Origin: DATIJJ01 sp039936115
GTDB taxonomy: Bacteria; Pseudomonadota; Gammaproteobacteria; DSM-16500
DNA: 20,342 bases
NCBI GenBank assembly: GCA_039936115.1
Contig: JBDTIZ010000225.1
Span: 1-20,342 of the forward strand
Direction: 5' to 3'
Part shown: piece by piece, positions 15,331 to 20,342 of the stretch
How the letters are laid out: every line of letters begins with the position of its first letter
Position numbering within the stretch: the stretch's first letter is position 1
The notes under the pieces: model-generated
Told to the model about the DNA's origin: nothing
The model's database searches: none
The model's input: only the letters and a program-made list of their open reading frames with translations
Translations under genes and position numbers: made by a program

Positions 15331-16014
15331 ATGGAGCAGAATAATCAAACACACTGGATACCGCTAAGCGACTTAATGACGGGCTTAATGATGGTATTCA
15401 TGCTAATAGCTGCATCATTTATGCTGCGAGTGGAACAAACAACAACTTTAGTTGTCAAAGAATACCAAGAAACAAAAAGTAATTTATCAAGAGCTCTTCA
15501 AAAAGAATTTGCACAAAATCTAAAGCAATGGAATGCTGAGATGTTAGGCGACATGACAATCCGCTTTAAAGACCCAAATGTTCTATTTGATACCGGTTCG
15601 TCAACAGTAAAACCAGAATTTAAGGAAATTCTTAAAGATTTCATACCACGGTATATCAAACTTGTGACATCTGAAAAATACAAAAGTTCAATCAAAGAAA
15701 TTCGCATCGAAGGACATACATCTAAAAAATGGACATCAAACACAGATGAGTTAACAGCTTATATAAAAAATATGCGCTTATCACAGGAGCGATCTCAGTC
15801 AACACTTGAGTACATACTAAGCCTTTCCTCACTGAAGAATGACCAAGTATGGATTCGCCAAAATCTCACAGCAACAGGCTATTCGTCATCTAAGCCTATC
15901 GTTGGAGAAAACGGCATCATTGACGATGATAGATCGCAGAGAGTTGAGTTTAGAATTGTTACAAATGCTGACGAAAAAATGCAAGCAATCGCAGAAAAGA
16001 TAGCGAAGAAATAA
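15331..16014 (+). CDS. zorB: ZorB-like MotB/OmpA-domain stator protein
   Basis: A 227-aa partner of the ZorA-like protein. The N-terminus HWIPLSDLMTGLMMVFMLIA holds one transmembrane helix (about 15-32) with the membrane-entry Asp14 that carries protons in MotB-type stators; SDLMTGLM is the ZorB form of this motif. About 75-220 is a periplasmic OmpA-like peptidoglycan-binding domain (VLFDTGSSTVKPEF, IRIEGHTSKK, MRLSQERSQSTLEYIL, DDDRSQRVEFRI). It anchors the motor to the cell wall and should sense envelope damage on phage entry. It begins 4 bases after the ZorA-like stop and its stop abuts the HNH start without a gap, so the genes are one translational unit. No chemotaxis or flagellar gene is near. 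Confidence 0.87.
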   Translation: MEQNNQTHWIPLSDLMTGLMMVFMLIAASFMLRVEQTTTLVVKEYQETKSNLSRALQKEFAQNLKQWNAEMLGDMTIRFKDPNVLFDTGSSTVKPEFKEILKDFIPRYIKLVTSEKYKSSIKEIRIEGHTSKKWTSNTDELTAYIKNMRLSQERSQSTLEYILSLSSLKNDQVWIRQNLTATGYSSSKPIVGENGIIDDDRSQRVEFRIVTNADEKMQAIAEKIAKK

Positions 16015-16860
16015 ATGAAATTAATTAATTTTTTTGAGATTCCACACTTCAATGAGCTTCGACATAAAATGGAAGCCCAAGAAGCTAAACGATTTAAAGC
16101 GAATACAGAAATACGCCTTCTCGATGAAGATAGTATTCGACGCCTTGGTCAAGAGGGAATTGACGTTGAATTAGAAGAAATAAAAACTCTAAAAGATAAA
16201 ACATTAAGTTATAAGGGCCAAAGAGTTCTCGTTTATATTAGGGATGTTAGCAAATATCGGCATGAACTCCGTTTACCGCGATTTCATATTTCATACTGTA
16301 AAACTCTGGAAGAAATGAGCAACATAGGTCGATGGGCTCGATATGTTGTTTCTCATCGCGATGATGGGTATTTCCAAGTCTGCATTGACAATCGTGACTA
16401 CAAAACAGAAATGCTTAGTGTATGTCAATATTGCCTAGAAACACTTAGCTGGTCTAATTTTTCAATACATAGATTGCATGCATCAGAGCGAAAGAAAATT
16501 GTCATAAATTTTTCTATTACTGATTTTTTCACGAAATATCCAAAGTCACTCTTTTCTATCACTCCAACATATACATCAGATACAGCGCCCTCTAATACCT
16601 ATACAAACGATTGGCACATCGTAAGCGAGAGCCTAAAGAAAAAAAGAGGATACAAGTGCGATTCTGCGTCGTGCAGAATAGTATTAGCTGGGAAAGATAA
16701 AAGATACCTGCATGTGCATCATAAAAATGGATTAAAAAATGATAACTCTCAATCAAATTTAGAGGTGCTATGCATTCGCTGTCACGCAAAGGAGCCTCAT
16801 CATGTGCATATGAAAGATATGCCTGGATATAAAGAGTTCATATTAAAATACGGCAGTTAA
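16015..16860 (+). CDS. HNH endonuclease, probable effector of the Zor-like system
   Basis: A 281-aa protein whose ATG directly follows the ZorB-like TAA. The C-terminus (about 212-265) is an HNH/treble-clef nuclease: zinc-type cysteines CDSASC (215, 220) and CIRC (253, 256), the catalytic HVHHKNG (233-239), Asn248 and His257. Residues about 65-150 form a second, conserved-looking domain (VLVYIRDVSKY, LPRFHISYCKTLEEM, GRWARYVVSHRDDGYF, SVCQYCLETLSW); Cys95, Cys137 and Cys140 may bind another metal. In Zorya type II the third gene, ZorE, is also an HNH enzyme, so the same job of nicking or cutting invading DNA is likely. I cannot say whether it is homologous to ZorE beyond the HNH fold. Confidence 0.8.
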   Translation: MKLINFFEIPHFNELRHKMEAQEAKRFKANTEIRLLDEDSIRRLGQEGIDVELEEIKTLKDKTLSYKGQRVLVYIRDVSKYRHELRLPRFHISYCKTLEEMSNIGRWARYVVSHRDDGYFQVCIDNRDYKTEMLSVCQYCLETLSWSNFSIHRLHASERKKIVINFSITDFFTKYPKSLFSITPTYTSDTAPSNTYTNDWHIVSESLKKKRGYKCDSASCRIVLAGKDKRYLHVHHKNGLKNDNSQSNLEVLCIRCHAKEPHHVHMKDMPGYKEFILKYGS

Positions 16861-16887
16861 TATATTTTACAACGTAGGAAATTTGCA

Positions 16888-17133
16888 GTGAAATACACGA
16901 AATTTTTACTCTGGGCAGCAATACCCTTAATATCTCTTATATTTCCATTGATAATAATATTAACGCCCACATCACCTTTTTCTGACCCTTTATGGGAGAT
17001 AGTGCATACACCACAATCAAGTGGAAAGATAATGAGAACACCCGTACCACATGGCTGGATAGTAACGTATAAAAGTCTAGCAAGAAGTATCGTATATATT
17101 CCCGATGAAAAACATGAGTGGAAAATTAAATGA
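16888..17133 (+). CDS. Small single-pass membrane protein (81 aa)
   Basis: A GTG-started 81-aa protein 27 bases after the HNH gene, with GTAGGAA as ribosome site. Residues 6-28 are a strongly hydrophobic helix (FLLWAAIPLISLIFPLIIIL). The rest, with HGWIVTYKSLARS and IVYIPDEKHEW, is small, polar and probably periplasmic. I do not recognise a family. Because it ends the operon, it could be an accessory or control subunit of the membrane motor, or simply a passenger. A short hairpin, GGGC-GCA-GCCC, at 17135-17145 follows the stop and may end the transcript. Confidence 0.55.
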   Translation: MKYTKFLLWAAIPLISLIFPLIIILTPTSPFSDPLWEIVHTPQSSGKIMRTPVPHGWIVTYKSLARSIVYIPDEKHEWKIK

Positions 17134-17171
17134 AGGGCGCAGCCCCTAAAACAGAAATGGCACCAGATTTT

Positions 17172-17927
17172 TTAATTTGTTTTTTTTATAGCCTCAATTA
17201 ATTCTTTAATAGCAGATGCCTTCCAGACAATACCAATATCTGACTCAGAATTTATTCTTCCTGAGTAGATACCTAAAAATTGGGTTACTGTCCCAGCAAC
17301 AATAACTGTAGCGCCATCTTTTCCTGATAACGCACCGCCATTGCGCTGTGCGATAACAGCAGAACCAGATTGCCCAGGGCGCGTTCTGCTATCAATTAAA
17401 AATGCTGGAGAATCTAACCCAGTTTCAGATGCCACAAAACCAGTCGCCCATATTGCCATTCGTCCATTTATACCTATTCCAAAAGGAAAACCCACAACGC
17501 TAACAATGTCTGATGGCCTTGGATATTGAAGGGGCGTTTTATCATCAAGATCATATACTCTGAACTCTACATTTTCAGTGATTGTTATAGGTAGAGCAAT
17601 AAAGTCAGCTTTAGAGCCGAGCACAGGATGCTCATGCCATAATGGCTTATCATCTACATATAAAGACTCAACATGATCAATCCAACTGCCTAGCTGACCT
17701 TTAAAGTTATGGGAGATCACAACTTCGTTTGGAACCGCACCTTGCGATGATAGAAGCTCGCCCGTATCATTGTTTCTTCCAGTTACATTATGGCGATTAG
17801 TCACAAGCACGTGACAATTTGCAGTTCTCAATAAAAAACCTGTGCCCGTGCTTAATTCCTGCCCATTGTAACGCATCGTTAGAAAGAGAGACTTTACTGA
17901 TGGTTCGAGTATTTCTATGGTTCTCAT
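17172..17927 (-). CDS. Trypsin-like serine protease (S1 fold), cytosolic
   Basis: A 251-aa chymotrypsin-fold protease. The triad is visible: His46 in VTNRHNVTG, Asp108 in KADFIALPI and Ser187 in GQSGSAV. It begins MRTIEILEPSVKSL with no signal peptide, unlike periplasmic DegP-type enzymes, and has no PDZ domain. GTGFLL and SVVGFPFG are typical of the trypsin_2 group. It faces the Zor-like operon tail to tail, 38 bases away, and is the last gene before the right att site. Stand-alone cytosolic trypsin-like proteases occur in several bacterial defence settings, where they act on host or partner proteins. Whether this one belongs to the Zor-like system or is separate cargo is unknown. No strong terminator separates the converging genes. 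Confidence 0.8.
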   Translation of the reverse strand: MRTIEILEPSVKSLFLTMRYNGQELSTGTGFLLRTANCHVLVTNRHNVTGRNNDTGELLSSQGAVPNEVVISHNFKGQLGSWIDHVESLYVDDKPLWHEHPVLGSKADFIALPITITENVEFRVYDLDDKTPLQYPRPSDIVSVVGFPFGIGINGRMAIWATGFVASETGLDSPAFLIDSRTRPGQSGSAVIAQRNGGALSGKDGATVIVAGTVTQFLGIYSGRINSESDIGIVWKASAIKELIEAIKKTN

Positions 17928-17960
17928 ATTATTAAGCTAGACCTTAAGCAGAAACCAAAA

Positions 17961-17985
17961 GGAACCCCGAGAGGAACCCAGAAAA
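17961..17985 (+). repeat. Right GGAACCC pair: candidate integrase arm sites
   Basis: GGAACCC at 17961-17967 and 17973-17979, the same 12-bp period and orientation as at 4909-4933 and differing at one base in 25. It lies 54 bases before the right tRNA core. Confidence 0.6.
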
Positions 17986-18039
17986 CTTTCCTGTATATAC
18001 TTTAGGCGGTAACGCCATGTAACCTATTGATTATACTGA

Positions 18040-18083
18040 TGCCGACGCGCAGAGTCGAACTGCGGACCTACTGATTACGAATC
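18040..18083 (-). repeat. attR of island B / attL of element A: tRNA-Thr(CGU) 3' half
   Basis: The same tRNA-Thr 3' portion as at 4721-4764. All six differences fall in the outer three pairs of the T-stem, and both sides of the stem changed together (CGCAG pairs with CTGCG here), so each copy was selected as a working tRNA end. The 5' half is missing here too: the bases that follow do not complete the anticodon stem. The CCA end is not encoded. The site is shared with the next element, whose integrase starts 166 bases on. Confidence 0.8.
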
Positions 18084-18160
18084 TGATAATTTCATGTATT
18101 TCCACAAACAGTCATATACCACAATAAACATTAAATTGTTTTATTTCATGAAGTTACAAC

Positions 18161-18166
18161 TATAAT
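18161..18166 (+). promoter_or_regulatory. Candidate -10 box of the element A integrase
   Basis: A perfect TATAAT with a weak TTGTTT (18136-18141) 19 bases upstream. A transcript starting near 18173 would leave a leader of about 75 bases to the ATG at 18250, which argues against the TTG at 18178 as the start. Confidence 0.35.
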
Positions 18167-18203
18167 TATGTTCACTCTTGTTTGCTGCTCTGCTCTTTCG
18201 TAT

Positions 18204-18231
18204 ACTTCATTCGCACTTCATTTGCACTTCA
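18204..18231 (+). repeat. Three ACTTCA repeats, candidate arm sites of element A
   Basis: ACTTCA at 18204-18209, 18215-18220 and 18226-18231, an exact 11-bp period, with TTCGC or TTTGC between. They lie 120-148 bases right of the tRNA core; the left GGAACCC pair of island B lies 145-169 bases right of its core. The equivalent place and different sequence suggest arm sites for a different integrase. Confidence 0.45.
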
Positions 18232-18249
18232 CTTTTTAAAAGAGATACC

Positions 18250-19482
18250 ATGAAAACAACAATCAATAGCTCGTTATTAGCTAAATTAAAACCAAAATCT
18301 AAACCATATGAAGTGCGCGATGATAAAATCACCGGATTCATGGTAAGAGTCAACATCAGCGGCAAGCTAGTATATATGTGTGAATATGCTCGCGGCAAAC
18401 GAATATTACTCGGCAAAGTTGGTGTCATAACTACCGCTCAAGCTAGAGATAAAGCGTTAGTGATTCTTGGCGATGCTGCACGAGGAATTGATCCCGCATC
18501 TGCAAGTAAAAAAAAATCTGCTCTCGCACTAAAAAATTTCATTGAAAATGAATACGCCCCCTGGATAAAACAACATCGAAAATCTAGCGAGAAAACCCTT
18601 GCCCATATTAATCGATGTTTTACTAAGCCATTTGGTGATAAACCGCTTCTTGATTTCACTCCTGCTTTTGTCGATCAATGGCGCACACAACGACTAAAAG
18701 ACGGTCTATCGACAGAAACAGTTAATCGCGACATCGCGACCTTCAAAGCTGCATTATCAAAAGCGGTCTTGTGGAGCCTAATTGAAAAACATCCATTAGA
18801 AAAATTAAAGCTTTTAAAACGAGATAGAAGCAGTAAAGTCAGATTTTTATCCGCCGACGAAGAAAAAAGATTACGCCAAGAAATGATTACTCGCGAACAT
18901 AAAATAAAGATTGATCGTTGCAGCGCTAACGAATGGCGAAAAGAACGCAACTACAAATTACTCCCTAATCTTAATCAATTTGAATTTGCAGATCACATAC
19001 GACCAATGGTTTTATTATCAATCAATACGGGACTTCGTCGCGGGGAAATATTTAGCTTGGAATGGGAAAATATTAATTTTGAGCGTGCCTTACTAACCAT
19101 TGAAGGCGCTTATGCTAAAAGCGGGAAAACTCGACATATTCCATTAAATAGCGAAGCACTTAATATATTAAAAGCATGGAAATTACAGGTCTCCACTAAC
19201 CTTGTATTTTCTAATAAAGACGGCGAACGATTTGATACAATAAAAAAAGGCTGGAAAACCATATTAGATGCAGCCAATATTAAAAACTTCCGTTGGCATG
19301 ACTTGCGCCATCATTTTGCATCACGACTTGTAATGTCTGATGTTGATCTTAACACGGTAAGAGAATTATTAGGTCATAGCGATATGACCATGACGTTACG
19401 GTATGCACATTTAGCTCCAGAACATAAAGCAAATGCAGTTGAAAAATTGGTAACTAATCAGCATTCAAAAATAATGACTTAA
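18250..19482 (+). CDS. Tyrosine integrase of element A
   Basis: A 410-aa tyrosine recombinase when started at the ATG at 18250 (AGAG ribosome site). The upstream extension to a TTG at 18178 would add 24 hydrophobic residues that do not fit the family and would overlap the ACTTCA repeats. Residues 5-85 form the arm-binding domain (KPYEVRDDKITGFMVRVN). About 90-185 is the core-binding domain. Catalytic residues: Arg263 (NTGLRRGEIF), a lysine at 290-293 (AKSGKTRH), His350 and Arg353 (HDLRHHFASR), His376 (LLGHSD), Tyr385 (LRYAHL). It is complete and of normal length, and only distantly similar to the integrase at 4957, so the two islands were acquired independently. It should target the same tRNA-Thr gene. 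Confidence 0.92.
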   Translation: MKTTINSSLLAKLKPKSKPYEVRDDKITGFMVRVNISGKLVYMCEYARGKRILLGKVGVITTAQARDKALVILGDAARGIDPASASKKKSALALKNFIENEYAPWIKQHRKSSEKTLAHINRCFTKPFGDKPLLDFTPAFVDQWRTQRLKDGLSTETVNRDIATFKAALSKAVLWSLIEKHPLEKLKLLKRDRSSKVRFLSADEEKRLRQEMITREHKIKIDRCSANEWRKERNYKLLPNLNQFEFADHIRPMVLLSINTGLRRGEIFSLEWENINFERALLTIEGAYAKSGKTRHIPLNSEALNILKAWKLQVSTNLVFSNKDGERFDTIKKGWKTILDAANIKNFRWHDLRHHFASRLVMSDVDLNTVRELLGHSDMTMTLRYAHLAPEHKANAVEKLVTNQHSKIMT

Positions 19483-19824
19483 CAGAAGAAAGCTATAAGT
19501 TACACACAACTACCGAGAAACTGACGCATAAGCAGCGCACTGCTATGCATAGTTGTGCAACTACAATAGGATTTGCACAAATAGGATTTGCACAGTATAA
19601 ATATCAAAAATCAAGCCGTTATGCTCTACTACATGCTTCGTAAACACTAGGTTGCATACTCGATTCACGCCATCGACAGTAAAATTCATTTGTTAATCAA
19701 AAGGTTGTATATCTCTGATTTATTTGAAACAAAGTTTTTCTTGCAGGGTACACGATGTTCTTGCTTGGCTTTACCAGACAGCCATATGAGATAATAAATA
19801 CATATTACCTAGGAGTAAATGCGC
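19483..19824. other. Non-coding stretch with repeats in element A
   Basis: About 340 bases without a credible gene. It holds the palindrome TAGTTG-TG-CAACTA (19550-19563) and a perfect 15-bp tandem duplication immediately after it. Beyond these I see only a weak possible promoter near 19761-19795 ahead of the next gene. It could include a replication or regulatory site. Confidence 0.4.
19565..19594 (+). repeat. Perfect 15-bp tandem repeat, two copies
   Basis: AATAGGATTTGCACA at 19565-19579 is repeated exactly at 19580-19594. It lies two bases after a 14-bp palindrome. Confidence 0.85.
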
Positions 19825-20133
19825 ATGAAATCACAAAATCTTGATTCGCTGGTCAAACTTATGAATTCAGTTACTACAAGCGAAAATGAACTCTCTAGTG
19901 TCATGACTATAACTAACCCTCAATATAATGAACGTTACCTACTAATTTTTTTAGACGAAATTAAAAATAATAATGGCACACCAACATATTATGATTCTTT
20001 TAGAGAACCTCTATGGACAGGAATGGATAAAAACGCGGACGATTTTGCTGACAAAGCTGATGAGTTTATAACCGCCTGGAATGGATGGTGTGACCTTTAC
20101 AATTATTTAAGAAAAAATAACGTGATTAAGTAA
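19825..20133 (+). CDS. Hypothetical protein (102 aa)
   Basis: I do not recognise this protein. It is acidic, helical in the first half (LDSLVKLMNSVTTSENELSS) and rich in aromatic residues and Asp later (TYYDSFREPLW, AWNGWCDLYNYLRK). No signal peptide or membrane segment is seen. An in-frame ATG at 19819 would add two residues, but AGGAG (19811-19815) is only 3 bases from it and 9 from the ATG at 19825, so the latter is preferred. It stands alone between the integrase region of element A and an IS256-type element. A hairpin follows the stop. Confidence 0.6.
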   Translation: MKSQNLDSLVKLMNSVTTSENELSSVMTITNPQYNERYLLIFLDEIKNNNGTPTYYDSFREPLWTGMDKNADDFADKADEFITAWNGWCDLYNYLRKNNVIK

Positions 20134-20152
20134 ATTAATTATCTAAACGTTT

Positions 20153-20171
20153 CCTGAATTACCGGTTCAGG
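20153..20171 (+). terminator. Hairpin after the hypothetical gene
   Basis: CCTGAA (20153-20158) pairs with TTCAGG (20166-20171) over a 7-base loop, 20 bases after the stop. No T-run follows, so it is a weak terminator candidate. Confidence 0.3.
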
Positions 20172-20235
20172 TATCATCATTGCTTCTTGTAAATTGAAGC
20201 ATGTGAGCTATTTCCGCACATAAGAGCACTATTAG

Positions 20236-20342
20236 TGAGTCTGTAAATTTTCCTGTGTAAACGGTCATAGTGTACTATAACGTAAATTTTTATGGACTAT
20301 GACTATGAAAGTAGAATTAATAGATGAATTGCTAAAGGGCTG
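20236..20342 (+). mobile_element. Left end of an IS256-family element, cut by the window edge
   Basis: A stretch beginning near 20236 (GAGTCTGTAAATTTTCCTGT) resembles the terminal repeats of IS256-type elements, and a matching transposase start follows 60 bases later. The other end is outside the window, so neither the exact boundary nor the inverted repeat can be confirmed. Confidence 0.5.
20299..20342 (+). CDS. IS256-family transposase, N-terminal fragment
   Basis: Only the first codons are inside the window. They read MTMKVELIDELLKG, and the LIDELLKG start is typical of the N-termini of IS256-family (mutator-type) transposases. Two in-frame ATGs, at 20299 and 20305, are possible starts. 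The gene runs off the right edge, so it is partial here by truncation of the window, not necessarily broken. The catalytic DDE residues cannot be seen. Confidence 0.55.
   Translation, partial: MTMKVELIDELLKG

Larger units (their letters stand above)
4721..18083. mobile_element. Integrative genomic island B, satellite/PICI-like, 13.3 kb
   Basis: Bounded by the tRNA-Thr 3'-half direct repeats at 4721-4764 and 18040-18083. GGAACCC pairs lie near both ends (4909-4933 and 17961-17985, 24 of 25 bases identical). The gene order is integrase, unknown, AlpA-like regulator, small protein, replication initiator, primase-helicase, two phage-type small genes, XRE repressor, then the RmuC-Zor defence cargo and a protease. 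I find no capsid, terminase large subunit, relaxase, coupling ATPase or secretion gene. Size and order resemble Gram-negative phage-inducible chromosomal islands and P4-like satellites. Whether a helper phage or a conjugative element moves it is not visible. Confidence 0.75.

Noticed and set aside
14013..16014. Flagellar or Tol-type MotA/MotB pair
   Set aside because: The ZorA-like protein has a roughly 300-residue helical tail not found in MotA or TolQ, there are no flagellar or Tol genes nearby, and an HNH nuclease is directly coupled. A Zorya-type reading fits better.
18178..18249. TTG start giving the element A integrase 24 more residues
   Set aside because: The added residues are hydrophobic and unlike integrase N-termini, the stretch overlaps the ACTTCA repeats, and the ATG at 18250 has a fitting ribosome site.
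1..20342. CRISPR array
   Set aside because: No regularly spaced direct repeats of 20-40 bases are seen. The repeats present are short pairs or triplets with 11-15-bp periods.

Overview
The window is AT-rich, densely coded bacterial DNA. P4-type integrases, AlpA, a Twinkle-like primase-helicase, RmuC and phage-defence genes suggest an accessory region of a low-GC gammaproteobacterium. A Legionella-like host is a guess that nothing in the window proves.

The organising landmark is a pair of 44-bp direct repeats at 4721-4764 and 18040-18083. Read on the minus strand, each is the 3' half of a tRNA-Thr gene with anticodon CGU. They bound a 13.3-kb integrative island, called B here. Immediately to the right a second integrase starts another element, A, which runs out of the window. 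To the left, an ABC-3C defence operon and an IS30 copy probably lie in or next to a third element, C. Paired short repeats resembling integrase arm sites sit at equivalent places beside the cores: GGAACCC at both ends of B, an ACTTCA repeat at the left end of A, and CGGTTACA at the presumed right end of C. The picture is a tandem array of islands that all entered the same tRNA gene. The intact tRNA gene should lie beyond the right edge.

Left part (1-4720): a doubtful small ORF; a minus-strand three-gene operon with overlapping genes (Mrr-like nuclease/ABC-3C protein, middle component, DUF2326-type ABC ATPase); then a complete IS30-family insertion sequence.

Island B (4721-18083): an integrase with an unusual internal duplication; an unknown 224-aa protein; a 17-bp-stem hairpin; an AlpA-like regulator; a small protein; a winged-helix replication protein; a primase-helicase; two overlapping phage-type small genes; an XRE repressor divergent from a secreted protein, with palindromic operators between them; then the cargo. 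The cargo operon encodes RmuC, a ZorA-like MotA channel, a ZorB-like MotB/OmpA protein, an HNH nuclease and a small membrane protein. A trypsin-like protease faces it on the other strand. I see no virion, packaging or conjugation gene, so B looks like a satellite or PICI-like element that replicates itself and borrows transfer. Its main cargo looks like a Zorya-type anti-phage system with RmuC as an extra first gene.

Right part (18084-20342): element A begins with its own integrase, then a repeat-bearing non-coding stretch, a 102-aa unknown protein, and the first codons of an IS256-family transposase cut by the window edge.
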